From Platanthera guangdongensis (lineage: Eukaryota > Streptophyta > Magnoliopsida > Asparagales > Orchidaceae), in NCBI GenBank assembly GCA_039583875.1, contig CM077166.1, positions 89,650,564-89,714,563 of the forward strand: a stretch of DNA of 64,000 nucleotides, in the 5' to 3' direction. Of the stretch, positions 1 to 11,054 are shown piece after piece. The translations under genes and the position numbers were made by a program. Every line of letters starts with the position of its first letter. Position 1 is the stretch's first letter. The notes beneath the pieces were generated by a model. It was not told the origin of the DNA. It saw nothing but the letters and a program-made list of their open reading frames with translations, and ran no database searches.

Positions 1-660
1 TGCAACTGTACCTTGAGTTCAGCCAACTCCTTTGGTGTCATCCTAAACAGAGGATGCGACTCCGGCCTAGCCTCCGGTACTAACTCAATCAAGAAATCGA
101 TCTCCCTTCGAGGAGGCGCTCCAGGAAGTTCATCCGGGAATACATCCTCGAACTCTGCCACCATTGGCACTTCCCTAAGTGATAACCTGGAAAGGAGAAC
201 CTCCAATAATGCTACAAGCGCTAATCCACCTTGGCTAACTGCACGGGCCAACTGCAAGGCCGAAATTAGAGAACAAGCCACTCCATTAAGGCCCTCAAAT
301 TTGACCTCCGTCTGCCCTTCGCTTCTTAGGGTCACCACCTTGGATAGGCAATCAATACTGGCACGTTTCTCCACTAGCCAGTCCATTCCCAAAATCACAT
401 CAAACTCGACTAATGGTAAGACCGCTGCTATCAACACGAATTCAACTCCGCTTAGCTCCCAACAAATGCGCCCTTTCTTTCCGGTGATCATGGATGACCC
501 ATTGGGAATGCGCACCTTCAGCTTCACGTCAGCCAAAAATGACTCAACTCCAATCCACCGGATGAAGCTTTCCGCAAGAAAGGAGTGCGATGCTCCCGTA
601 TCAAACAATACTCTAGCGGGGTATCCGGAAACCAAGACAAAGCCTACAACATAGACATCA
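1..660 (-). pseudogene. Gyp-1 pol fragment: retropepsin and start of RT linker (Ty3/gypsy)
   Basis: Read on the minus strand, this stretch gives an uninterrupted gypsy Pol segment. The aspartic protease active site LFDTGASHSFL lies near 580-610. It is followed by the retropepsin body with ILGMDWL near 375-395, then the linker EFEDVFPDELPG and PPRREIDF near 90-160 that precedes reverse transcriptase in plant gypsy elements. The retropepsin would mature the Gag-Pol polyprotein. The RT core lies beyond the left edge of the window. It continues from the gag zinc-knuckle region at 700-965, but the join appears frame-disrupted, so the copy is probably dead. Family assignment is secure; the lineage (Tekay-like chromovirus suggested by the long LTR) is inference. 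Confidence 0.9.
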
Positions 661-699
661 ACAATAACAGTCTAAACGTTTGAATGCAAGATTAAACTT

Positions 700-965
700 A
701 AACTTCCTCATACCTCTAACCACGTCAGGTTGGCGGATCGCTTTCTACTGTCCAAGGTTGTAAGCCCTTGGTTGCACCGGTTGGAACCGAGAAGCGCTCA
801 ACTCTGCCATCTTCCCTTTCTCTGCGGCACTGGGCCGGAGCGCACAGTCTCCTCCTGCCTTTTCTCCTGCTCCGCACCCCCTTGGTTACAAAAACGAGCT
901 ATATGTCCCACCTTGACACAATTGAAGCACGTCGGTGGCCCCTTAGAGTGAGACCCTCCGGACGT
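700..965 (-). pseudogene. Gyp-1 gag C-terminal part with CCHC zinc knuckle
   Basis: The minus strand encodes a nucleocapsid zinc knuckle, CFNCVKVGHIARFC (CX2CX4HX4C), near 890-945. The knuckle binds genomic RNA during packaging. It continues the gag encoded at 4018-4913; the two parts are separated by solo LTR S1, which ends at 4012 and starts at 966. An in-frame stop follows the knuckle before the protease region, so this copy is not functional. Confidence 0.85.
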
Positions 966-3900
966 TGTAACGCCCCCGGTTTTTCTGTGTTTTGTTTGAT
1001 CTTTGATTGGCGTTACGATGATGCATTTCCGGCTTTTTGTCGTTGTAGAGAGTGGTCTTAGCTCTTAGGGTTCCTTATGTAGCCTGGGTTTAGCCTATTA
1101 GCAAGATTCCCCAGCTAGCCGGAGTCTGTTTGGTGACTCGGTTGGGCCTCTTAGGGAATGCTTGTGTTTTGGCTTCGGGAGGTGTTAGCCCGAGTGTGCG
1201 ATCGTCAGATGTTGTTTTCGACCTCACCGTTGTTTTCGTAGCTTAGGTGTTTAGCTACAATGCGAGTTTTGGTCGAAGTCCGGTATCGTTTGCTTTCGCG
1301 TCGTTTCGACGTTTGTTATGTTAGCTGTAGTGTTATTGTGCTGTGCATGGCCTGGTGTGGCCGAGCTTGTTAGGTTGGTGTCTGCTCTTCTTTTTTTAGC
1401 TAAGGAGTTAGCTGTTTTTGTGTATGTTTGGGTGTCACAGCCTAGGTCACGGGCGTGACCTAGGGCGTGTCGAGCTCGGGTAGAGCTCTCGGTTGTGTTG
1501 TCGACGAAATTCGGTCGACGAGTGTTTTTTGTAGGAACACGGCCTGTGACACGCCCGTGTCACAGGGCGTGTCCCCTTTGGTTCGTCGAGCTGCACTCGA
1601 CGATAATCGAGCGGCGTTTGGGTGAGTTCACGCACCCCCTGACACAGGCGTGCCGGATCTGGCACGGGCATGGCCTAGGGCGTGACTCCTGGTCGGCGAT
1701 CTGCGCTCGACGATTGTCGAGAGCTAGTTAGGTTGGTACACGGCCTGTGACACGGGCGTGTCATAGGGCGTGACCCTTGTTTCATCGAGCTGATATCAAC
1801 GGTCGTCGAGCGGGTAGGTGAGTGACATGCCCCGTGACACGGGCGTGTCGGACGGGACACGGGCGTGTCACGGGCGTGTGTGGGGCGTGTTCCGTACCTT
1901 TTCTCCAGAGAGCATCTTTTGTTGTCCGTGAACCGTTTTTCCTTCTCATTTCGTCATTCCCGAGCCTGGAGAGCTTCCAACAGAAGGGTTTTGAGAGGAG
2001 GCAGTGGTTTTTGGCCGGTGTTTGCGTTAAGGAGCTCGTTTTTCTCCTGCCATAGCGGATTTGGCTTGCTCTCGTCTAGATCTTCCCTTTCATGTAAGTT
2101 ATTCTTGATTATAGCGCTGATTCTAGGAGTTAAACTTCCTTTAATTTCTTTTCTTCTTCTCTTAATCGTTACTTTTGACCCGTACGTGGGCGATCTTGCC
2201 GCCAAAGCCTGTTTCGTGTTGTAATCGCTGCATCTTGGTGGTAAAGCAAGTGGCTCCTTGCCCTAGCCATATTGACCCCTTTTTCCTTCTTACTTTGTTG
2301 TACCTTTGGTTCTTAAATTTCAGCCATGTTCAATTTAGGTTGTTTAGGAATATTTTGACTAATCTCATTCTTTTTATTTTTTTTTTGCGGTTTTGTGTCC
2401 AGCGGGTAGCTAGAGTTAGGGTGAGTCTGCGTTTAGTGGTAGTTTAAGTTTAGCTGCGGTAGCCCCGAGTAGATAGGATGGAAGGGAGGGTTGGAATTAA
2501 ATTTCCAACTCTCTGTTTTCGCGCGGTGAGAGAGTTTAGGCTGCGGTTTTAACTAAAATTTACGTTTATCCTAAGTAGAAAGCATGGACAGCGTTAGGTG
2601 AGCCGAGTTCACTCAACGCCGTCATCCAGCGTAGGCTTTACGACTAAGTATTTTTTTTGGCGTCAAGTGAGTGGATCTTACTCAACGTCGCGTCGAGTGG
2701 GCTCGACGTTTTTGTCTTGGGTTCGTGTGTTTCCTTAGGATTGTTAGTGTGACTTTTCCCTTTTCCTTAGGGGGGGGTATTGGGTGTGCGGCTAATTTTT
2801 GCATGCCGACTCTTGGGTTGTGGCAGGTGGTGGAGTTTTGGTGGCCTCTGGAGGGGTGATTTTATGTGGAGAGCAGTGGCCACCGCCTTTTGCCCCGGTT
2901 TGGGTTGGCGTGTGTGGGACCCTAAAGCTGCCACGGTTTGACCCCGTAGCCCTTTTTGGATCTGGTTTTGGTTATGTATTCAGATCCATGTTTTGACCAC
3001 TGCCATTAACCCACGTGTTAGGACTGTTAGTTCCTTTCCTATTCTATGGCTTTTTATTTTGGCATATATGTATATGTCTTGATGCTGTTGCAGGCACTTT
3101 TGTAGGGCATATTGTTTTTATTGCTCGCACTTGGTGTGCTTTGCTGTGCTTTAAACAGTGCTCTTTTCTTACTGTCATGCCCTTTCTTTTGCTTATAGCA
3201 GTTTGTCGCCGGGTTGGTAAACCCTTCTTATTTGCTCATAAATCTAATGCTCTATTTACCTTTTTGATTATTTTCTTGCTGAGGTATTCTTTTCTTGAAT
3301 GCCTCAGGTCCAGGTTGTAGCCAGTTCTGCGGCTAGTTCTTTTGGAGGGGCTTGTTGGTGGCCTCTTGGGTAGCTGAGATAGCTGATCCCCGATTTTGTG
3401 AGGTAGTTCTTTACCTTTCTGTATAGACATACATACTCACCAGTGGGTTCGTGTCAGGTTGTTGACGCCCACTGGTGGCTTCTTGCAATGCTGGGTATGA
3501 ACTTAAACTGCTATTTTTTTGCCTATTTGTGGTTGTTTACTTGCTTCTGGGAAGGATTTATGCTAGGTTTCATGTTATATATTTTAAACCCTAAAAGCAT
3601 TACTATATGTATCTCATGCATAACATATTTATAAAACCAAGACACTATTTTTTCTTAGCGTAAAAGACTATCTTTCATATATACTATAGTCAATTTAGAG
3701 TCGTGCATACCATGAGTCGTCCCTCGGGGACACTTATGCTCATTTAGGGTGTCAACTTAATTGAACCAAAGTATTTTCTATTGCATATAAATATACTTTT
3801 AATTGTGGACTATCTGATCCACCGTGCCGAGGGATACGGCCATTCAACATAACTGGTTAACTTTCATATTAATCAACGATTTTTCCTTAAAATCTAAAGC

Positions 3901-4012
3901 CTGGAGTTTTGCCTGAGCGTGTGTAGTTATCCCCTGAACGACGTGGCATCACGACACGTATTTCCTGTTGCTGTGATGCGCTGTAATCGTAGAGAAAATG
4001 CGGGTTGTGACA
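966..4012 (+). mobile_element. Solo LTR S1 (Ty3/gypsy type), inserted in Gyp-1 gag
   Basis: This 3047-bp block starts TGTAACGCCCC and ends TTGTGACA, so it has TG...CA ends. It is flanked by a 5-bp near-duplication, gacgt (961-965) and gacat (4013-4017). The interrupted gag reads on either side. The start matches the start of the Gyp-1 LTR (reverse complement at 7644), so it is a related family in the opposite orientation. There is no primer site, gag or pol inside, which is what recombination between two LTRs leaves. Short ORFs inside have no family features. An array of GACACG-NN-CGTGTC palindromes occupies 1440-1892. From 1893 to 4012 I see only T-rich LTR sequence with no gene. Confidence 0.85.
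1440..1892. repeat. Gypsy-type palindrome array in S1
   Basis: Four to five degenerate units of about 105 bp each carry GACACGGGCGTGTC or its complement form GACACGCCCGTGTC, an inverted repeat with a 2-bp centre. They alternate with a second palindrome of the type CTCGACGATNGTCGAG (near 1590-1610, 1705-1722 and 1795-1815). The array sits in the U3 part of the LTR, upstream of the presumed transcription start. Function is unknown; a binding site for a dimeric protein or a methylation target is inferred. Confidence 0.8.
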
Positions 4013-4017
4013 GACAT

Positions 4018-4913
4018 CCACTTGCTTTACTCACCGGACTTGTACGAGTGAGGCTTCTTCCTCCATCTATTCCCTTCTGACTTTCCTTGGGATTGAGAAG
4101 GCCTCCCTTCTCCTTGCTTGGGTGCAAAACCCTTGCGGCGTTGGCTTCTCTCTAGATCACTCTCCAATGTCCTGGCAGCCTCAACTAGCTCGTTTAAACC
4201 AGCTCTCTTCATGGCAATGAGGGGTTGCCTTAGATTCTCCCTCAGCCCCTCGTAAAAGAGGTTATCCCTCTCTACATCATCTGCCATCGTCGTTCCCGCG
4301 TAACGACCCAAACGGGTGAACTCATGCACATACTCGTCCACCGTCTTGTCTCACTGCATCAAGTGGAGAAATTTCCTCTGAAGGGCCAACCTCGTAGAAA
4401 CAGGAATGTACCTCTTTAGAAAAGCATCCCCAAATTCTTCCATCGACGGGGTGCATCCAGGAAATTGGCGGCCGCTATGGCTCACCCTCCACAACTTTGC
4501 GTCTCCCTCCAACATGAAGGCCGCAAATTCAGATTTCTTCTCTTCCACCGACTCTACCGCCCTCAAAAGCTCTTGAATCTGTCCCCACCAGTCCTCTGCA
4601 TTAGTCGGAGTACCGACACCCTTGAATGTCGGGGGATGGAAGCTCAAAAAGTACTTCATCTGCCAGTCTCCATGCTCGACCACAACTCTTTCTGCCAAAG
4701 GCTCTGCTCTCCTGGCTTCTCTGCTCGGCAAAGCCGTCGCCGTATCCTGTGTAGCAGGGGTTGCTACCTGAGCTGTTGCTGCAGCCTAGGCTGCTACCAC
4801 TGCTTCTGCAAGCATGTGGCAGAAGTTGGCCGAGTTTACACCCATGCCCAACGGACCCTGAGCTGTGGCGCTGCTCGCCGAAAGCTCTTCTCTTGGTCTC
4901 GATGTACCCGCCT
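4018..4913 (-). pseudogene. Gyp-1 gag (Ty3/gypsy retrotransposon Gag)
   Basis: Minus-strand gag with the Retrotrans_gag pattern. FHPPTFKGVGTP and ADEDWW-like NAEDWWGQIQELL lie near 4580-4640, then AAFMLEGDAKLW, FLKRYIP and the capsid C-terminal part YVHEFTRLGRYAG and LFYEGLRENLRQPL. Gag forms the virus-like particle. The start codon is lost: the related Gyp-2 copy has ATG before SRPREEL at 61746, whereas here the codon is ACA (4903-4905 on the complement). There is an in-frame TAG near 4786 and a TGA at 4348-4350. It is cut at 4013 by solo LTR S1 and resumes at 965. Confidence 0.88.
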
Positions 4914-5051
4914 CGTTGCTTGCACTCTTCAAGGAAGCAAGAAAACAAGGAATCAGTCTCTAATCGCAAGACTCAAACATAAAGACACTCATGGTCCCGC
5001 ATTACTCCTATGTGGATAACTTCTATATGCACTGACTTTGAACCAAACCTC

Positions 5052-5063
5052 GCTCTGATACCA
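5052..5063 (-). promoter_or_regulatory. Gyp-1 primer binding site (tRNA-iMet)
   Basis: The complement reads TGGTATCAGAGC, matching the 3' end of plant initiator tRNA-Met that primes minus-strand cDNA synthesis. It lies 3 bp from the LTR edge at 5067. Confidence 0.9.
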
Positions 5064-5066
5064 AAT

Positions 5067-7644
5067 TGTAACACCTCCCCTGTAATGACTGTATAATATG
5101 TTTCCGGCCGTGGCCCCACAACATACAGACGCCACAACTTCAGTATTATAAGATGATATAACTACCTGATCTCAAAACTCATAACCACAACACAGCGGAA
5201 AAAGCAAACAGACTAGAAATTATCCACAACATATAGAAGTATCGAAGCGGCCTAAAGGCCTTACAACAAAGGTGAGTCCAAAATTCAAATAATAACACCA
5301 GTCATAAATGTGCATAAGCACTCCTAGACTACCTCTGCATGAAAGCCGGAAAACATGAGCATCAAACATACAATGTCATAAAAGTAGAGCTACAGCAAAA
5401 CTGTAACACTTCATGAGGCTTATGCCCTTTTGGACGGCGACCTAGCTGCTACTTGCGATCCTTGCCCTGTAAAAATTTGATTGTAACGTGGGTCAGCAAA
5501 GGCTGACCTCAAACTTTGTAACAAATACATCTCCTCCCGGCCGCCCTTAATGAACCCCGGGGAAACCCCTACAACCTGCAAGTCAGCACTTCATATGCAA
5601 TATATATTGAAATAAGTAATGCACTAAGAACAGGCTTCGATGTCTCAAACAATATACAGGTTCTCTATTATTGAGCATATAATGAAAGGGCCTACTTATG
5701 CAGCATGTATTCAAAAACCCGGGCTTCACCCAAGGCAACCTTTCGAGTATGCATTTAGCACATCATCACATCATAAGGCTACTCATCATTTCCCCATTGG
5801 CATAAAGCCACAAACAAAGGGGGGTTTACCAACATTCCCCCAACGACATACAAGCCGCCACACAGAACTCTTTTCAAGGCCCCACCTGCTCAACGTCTTA
5901 GACCCGTGCTTGCATGCAAGCTCTGACTTCTCATGTCAGGATTCAAACAAAACACATAGACCGATTCTAAGAAGCCTTGCTGGACCCTACCCACTCATGG
6001 CCTCATTTCCCGGGCTTGCCCCATGCTTGGCATTCTCGTCAGTCTCATAGAAGGGGACGAGTCTCGCCGGGACACTCTCCACACATGACTTGCACGTTAC
6101 GGGATAGCCAGCCGACCATGGAGACACAGCCACGCCTTGGCACATCACAATCCAAGACAATACCACCGTAGTCCCTCATTCGTACTATAGCATTCTCGTG
6201 CACCAAGGAAACCATCTTCCACCAATGCGGAGCTAACCTTGTTCATCAAGGAAACCATGTACCACCATTGAGGAGCTAACCTTGTCCGGTTCTGACTACA
6301 CGTACTCACTTTAGAAAAGGGGGAAACATTACAAACATCACAAACGACATCTTGCCGCAACGGATCTCTATGAATCCTTAAAGCTCGTATGCAACATCAC
6401 CGAGTCGAACTAACGGTCTCGACTACGACTTCAACCACCATGCCTAATCCATTAACGAAGCGGATCTCTAATGCAAAAACATGTCGGGGACGGACTCAAT
6501 CGACCCGGAGGTTCCTCTTGAACCTTGGCGACCCAAACCCCTCTCATTTGAGAGTTTGGTGTCCAAAAACTAGAAAATAAAAGATGCTAAAACATGCATC
6601 CTAAAATCAAGAGGAGAAGTGTCGTTACCTTCTGACCACTCTTCCTAGCCATGGAAACTTAGCCGGATGAAAACCTTCTCAACGATCTTGCCTCCACGGA
6701 TCTGGACTCGGCTCGCGATTTGGAACAATGAAGCCTCTTCAGTAGCCGGATCTGTCCTTCACCTTCTTCCTTGCTCTCCCCTCTCTCTAGATCTTAGAAA
6801 GATATTGCTTGGAGAAGAATGAGGGTTTCTAACCCTATTCTCAGACTTAACTCAGCAAGGGAAACCCTGGACCATCAGATCCTAAAAGAAGGAAAAGAAC
6901 GGCCACGATCCAAACAGAAAATCAAAATACCTGGGCCGAACACGGCTTGTGATACGCCCGTGTCCAAGTCCGTGTTCCCCAAATGATGCTGAAACTATCG
7001 CACCCAAAACAGGACACGGGTCCTTGACACGCCCGTGTCACATTTGACATGGCCGTGTCCAACCTGAACACACCTGGGCTCCAGGCTGTGTCCAACCCCT
7101 CACAAGTCCCGGCTCATAACCTGAGGAGGACACGGCCTGGGATACGCCCGTGTCTCAGGACGTGTTCGAAGTCTCAACGATCGTCGACTGCCTCTTCGTC
7201 GAACTCGCAGAAATTCATCGAACACGCTCGATACGACCCTGGACACGCCCGTGTCCCGAACCATGTTCACTACCTCGACACTTCGTCGGGCGAAAAAAGT
7301 CGATACCACAGGCGCTGGATGAACTCGGTAAGACACGGCCTTGGACACGCCCGTGTCTTAGGCCGTGTTCCCTGCCTGTGTCGACACCTCCTCTGTGTCG
7401 ACACAACTGTGTCGACACTCGAGGGAACATGCCTGCAACATGGTCTCCAACACGGGCGTGTCGGAGGGCATGTCCCCTACTAGTCGATGACCTGAGCGAA
7501 AAATCTTCGACTTCCCGGTCTCTCGATGAACCCGGTATGACACGGCCATGGACACGCCCGTGTCCTAAGCCGTGTGACCCTCACCAATACCCAAACTTGG
7601 CTCTCGACGCTGCTCGTCCTTCTCTCAAATTTTGGGGCGTTACA
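5067..7644 (-). mobile_element. Gyp-1 5' LTR
   Basis: On the minus strand the LTR begins TGTAACGCCCCAAAATTTG at 7644 and ends GAGGTGTTACA at 5067, next to the primer site. Its length of 2578 bp fits the long LTRs of Tekay-like chromoviruses. In its own orientation it has a palindrome array close to the 5' end (7575-6945), then a transcribed leader-like stretch near 6850-6620 that is conserved in L3 and L4, including a splice-donor-like AAGGTAAC. ORFs inside are low-complexity products of the array or unsupported. The partner LTR lies outside the window. Confidence 0.88.
6945..7575. repeat. Gypsy-type palindrome array in Gyp-1 LTR
   Basis: Repeated GACACGCCCGTGTC-type inverted repeats occur near 6955, 7028, 7145, 7243, 7345, 7455 and 7550, at about 90-110 bp spacing. 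TCGACGA-type palindromic pieces lie between them. This is the same array class as in S1, L3 and L4, in the same LTR region upstream of the leader. Confidence 0.8.
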
Positions 7645-7770
7645 CATGTGATGTTGATTCTAAGGACTTGGCCTAGACTCTAGGACACAACCATGACCCT
7701 GGCTATACATGATGGGTCATATCATCCTAACTTAGAGAACCTTGCCCAAATCAAACTAGGGATCCAACAA
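7645..7770. other. Unassigned spacer between Gyp-1 LTR and NA-gyp LTR
   Basis: I see no coding or repeat signal here. It is unlike the matching part of the right NA-gyp LTR (17397-17522), so it is either a diverged LTR segment or older flanking DNA. Confidence 0.4.
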
Positions 7771-8019
7771 GTAGATCTCTTTTGGTACAACATCGCATGT
7801 TCGGACCGGGTGGGTCATTTTAAAAAGAAATAATATTGGCCTATAGCCTTTATTCGATGCTAACCGGTTTGGCTACCCGTACGTTAGCATATACTTGATA
7901 AAATTAATTAACGTGATGCTGCGTAGAACGATTGTGCGAGTATAGGATTGGATCAAAGAGAGGCAAACGTGTTCGTTCGTAGATTTATTCGTTGTCCAAC
8001 GTGTAAACATGCATCAATT

Positions 8020-8030
8020 TGGTATCAGAG
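8020..8030 (+). promoter_or_regulatory. NA-gyp primer binding site (tRNA-iMet)
   Basis: TGGTATCAGAG lies 3 bp after the LTR end at 8016. The 500 bp that follow, up to the gag-like ORF at 8529, are a very A/T-rich leader with no gene. Confidence 0.88.
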
Positions 8031-8528
8031 TTAGGTTGTGCTAATTTCTTAATTAGTATCATCCTAGAAAACAAAATTACGTAGAACGCCGACACGCACT
8101 TGCACGTTCATTGCACAACATAAAAAAAAAATCAATTTTTAAATTTTGGTCTGCAAATAGCGGCCTAAAATTTTCAACTTTTCTCAAATTTCAAACAAAT
8201 AAAATTCTCGAAATTCTCTATCATTTTATTTGTAAGAAATCAAAAAAAAAATTTATTTTTATTAAGTCATTATTTTTATTAAATCTTTATAAATTTTTTA
8301 TTTTGGAATGCAAATAACGGCCTATCTTTTTATTTTTTCAGCAAAATCAAAAAAACAATTATTTAATAATCTTCATATTATTTCCAGCAAAAAAATAAAA
8401 AAATACATTTGTTATTTTAAGTAATTAGCGGGAACAATTACATCTTTGAAATTTAAATAGGGCCAGGTTATTTTTTCATTGCATGTGCAACAGTTCCGGG
8501 AGAGATATTCTCTCCGGTTCTCACTGAA

Positions 8529-9727
8529 ATGGCTTTCGACGTTAATGTTTCCAATCATCCCCAGACTTTCATACACACTAAGATTTTCACTTATGATGGT
8601 TTTGGGGATCCAAAGTATTTTAGAGACTGGCTTAAGTGGGTAGAAATATATTTTGATTATAACAAATTGGGCGACTACCAAATGGTTAATGTAGTCCGAG
8701 AGCGGTTAAGAGGTCGAGCACGCGTGTTTTGGATGAACGAAGAGCGTGGAGCTGGTAGCTATCCATATGCCTGGCCCCACATGCGAAGAATACTCTCGGA
8801 GAAATTTGATTCCCCCTACCGCCTTACTACTAGCCCAACATCAGCTAGCCAGTATAGTTATGGTACCTTATCCAAACCTGACCATAGGGGTGACCTATTA
8901 CCCCAGGAAAGATCCTTTACCCAGGCTGGTAGAACTACCCATAGCACACCTGCACCCACCTATAGAGGAAAGGAAATAGTGAGGTCCCCTATCTCGAGTT
9001 CGGTACATGTGACTGCTAGGACTGCCACGAGCCCGCAGGGTGGGAGTAGTCCTATCTGTAGGGGCAGACAAACGACTATGACTTGTGAGTCTAGCGGCGT
9101 ATCTGACCATGGATCTATTGAGCATCCTACCCCGATTACGCCCATAGACCCTTTTGAGTCTCCCTTCAAGTTGCCTGATCTATTCATTGACTCCCCTGAT
9201 GAGTCTGAGCTAGTGCCTTAGATTGAGCCCGTCAATGAGGACAAGGATGATATCGCTGACGCTTTTAGTGACGTTGAGGAGATTGGTTGTCCTAGTGATC
9301 TGGATGAGGATTTCTCCCCTAAGGAATCATCTACACTCCCTGTCGACGATATTTCTGAGGCATCTACCGTGATTATCAAGGAGTCTTTTGTGGACCTAGT
9401 GTTGGTAGATGTTTCACGGTGTTGGAATAGTCACCTTGGGATGGATGTTTAGCTTGGGATGATCTTAGTGATGCATATCCGAGAGATAGTTCATTGATAT
9501 TATGGTCGTTGCTTGAGATTCAAGCTAATTTAGATTCTCCCCGGGATTCGACTTGCCCTGTCCTCTATCCTGATTTTGACGATGTACCTACATCATGGGA
9601 AGATTTGGCTGGCGAGGGAAGTGTTGTATTGGAAGATTTGCCATGTGTGGGAAGGTTAATTTTGGATGATGTTAGCGCTGAGGACCTGGAAGATATTTCT
9701 TTGATGTTATCTCATTTCCCTGAAGCC
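8529..9727 (+). pseudogene. NA-gyp gag-like protein, N-terminal part
   Basis: The first ORF (8529-9221, 230 aa) starts with a gag-type segment in which YDGFGDPKYFRDWLKWVEIYFDY resembles the conserved start of gypsy Gag capsid, followed by RERLRGRARVFW. The capsid fold then stops, and a Ser/Thr/Pro-rich and acidic region continues past a TAG at 9219-9221 (ENEDKDDIADAFSD-like residues). A further reading piece at 9494-9727 is again strongly acidic. No zinc knuckle or protease is seen. The coding sequence is cut by Cop-1 at 9728 and resumes at 14997. It could bind or package in trans with an autonomous Gag; the role is not shown. Confidence 0.65.
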
Positions 9728-10145
9728 TGTTGAAGTTAATGACCGGGCAGTCTGGCGGTCTGGCTTGGCGGGTTGATGACCGCACGGTTTGGCGATTACC
9801 CTTTAGCGGTTTGGTTGCTGTGTGTTGCTGTATGAGGTCCAAGCGGTCTAGCGGGTTGTCTCTGGCGACTTGGAGACCGGGCGGTCTAGCGGTCTCCCAT
9901 GGCGTTCTCTCTCTCTGGTAGTAGCCGGGCGGTTAGCCCATCTGCCTAACCGCGCGGCTTGTGCGGTTTGTGTCTATATAGTCCGCTTGTGTCATGTAAA
10001 TTTTTAGTCCCACATCTCTTATTTGTATTCTCTCTTCTCTCCTCCATTCTATATAAGGGAGGCCATACCTTTGTAATAGGTACCTTTTTCGGATAATAAA
10101 GTTTCAGTTAAAACCCTTTCGAATTGTTTTTGTTCTGTTCTTAAA
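9728..10145 (+). repeat. Cop-1 5' LTR
   Basis: This 418-bp LTR has a TATA box (CTATATAAGG near 10050-10059) and an AATAAA polyadenylation-type signal near 10096. U3 is rich in the short motif GCGGT(C/T)T, for example GCGGTCTAGCGG, present six or more times. A primer site of the form TTGTATCAGAG follows directly (10147-10157), with one mismatch to the usual tRNA-iMet complement. Confidence 0.88.
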
Positions 10146-10496
10146 TTGTATCAGAGGACTCGATCTACTCCTCCTGATTCTTTGCCTTGCTTGTCCGTGC
10201 GGCTTGTCTCTCCGATTTGCACCCTGTTCGCACGGCCTCTTCCTCTCCTTGTCGTTGCCCTCTGTGTGCGCGACTTTTCTAAGTCGCCGCCTCTTGTTCC
10301 CGCGACCTGTTGTGTCGCTGCTCCTGTTTGCGCGGCATGTACTCTAGGCATTCGACTTCTTCCCCTCTGCTTGGGTTTGCGGCTTGGTCGTGGCTTTTCT
10401 GGCCGCTGGTTTCTACCCTCGTGATCACTGCAGCTTTTCTTCTTCCTATTCGTGCAGGTTGTTTCCTAACCGCCCGGCTTCCCTTTTCCTGCTCCT

Positions 10497-11050
10497 ATGG
10501 CTCTTTCTGATGCTTCTACTGCCACCACCCCTATCACCAATCCGGCTCCGCATCTTCCACCTACTCCTTCCAGGCACCTCGGCACCATTTCCAAGCTTGT
10601 CGGCTCCAACTACCCGGATTGGAGCGTCTCTTTCACCTTTCTACTCCGATCAAAATGCAAACGCCACCAGCTCGTTGATGACCCACCTCCTATAACTTCA
10701 CCTCTCTTTGATGACTGGGATGCGAGTGACGCGCTTGTGCATACTTGGCTCGCTAACAGTCTTTCCGATGAGTGCCTTCCCGTCATCCGTCATGATGAGA
10801 CGGTCAAGGCCGCTTGGCTTCATCTTGCCGCTCTGTACTCCAAGGCGGCTCAGATGTCCCGCATCTATACGTTGTATGCGGACCACTTTGCCCGTCCTAC
10901 CTTGTCTCCTGCTGCTGCCTACCAACAGGTTCTGGCTCTTGGGACTGAGATTCTTCACAATTGCCCCTTCTCTGCGGATTTGGCTCAACAACACTAGCAC
11001 TTCCAGGAGCTTCTGGTTGCGTGTTATCTGCTCCGGCTTCCTGATACTTA
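10497..11050 (+). pseudogene. Cop-1 gag (copia UBN2-type Gag)
   Basis: The first ORF starts ATGGCTCTTTCTGATG at 10497. It shows LGTISKLVGSNYPDWSVSFTFLL, the usual N-terminal copia Gag signature (substrate-like L.G.NY..W), then VHTWLANSLSD and VKAAWLHLAALYS. An in-frame TAG at 10995 ends it; the frame continues as HFQELLVACYLLRLPDTYD, which is normal Gag sequence, so this is a nonsense mutation. The zinc knuckle CSQCGRTGHTSERC falls in the next ORF near 11262-11303. Confidence 0.88.
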
Positions 11051-11054
11051 TGAC

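Noticed and set aside
13..654. Plus-strand 213-codon ORF at the left edge
   Set aside because: It is the antisense of a clear gypsy protease/Pol segment on the minus strand.
1822..3634. Several plus-strand ORFs of 60-119 codons in solo LTR S1
   Set aside because: They are T-rich, hydrophobic-looking translations of LTR DNA with no conserved motifs and no homologous frame in the Gyp-1 LTR.
4465..5019. Plus-strand 184-codon ORF over Gyp-1 gag
   Set aside because: Antisense shadow of gag; no protein family features.
7049..7683. ORFs of 144-177 codons rich in TRPWTRPC-type repeats
   Set aside because: Products of the GACACG-NN-CGTGTC array in the Gyp-1 LTR, present in several frames at once.
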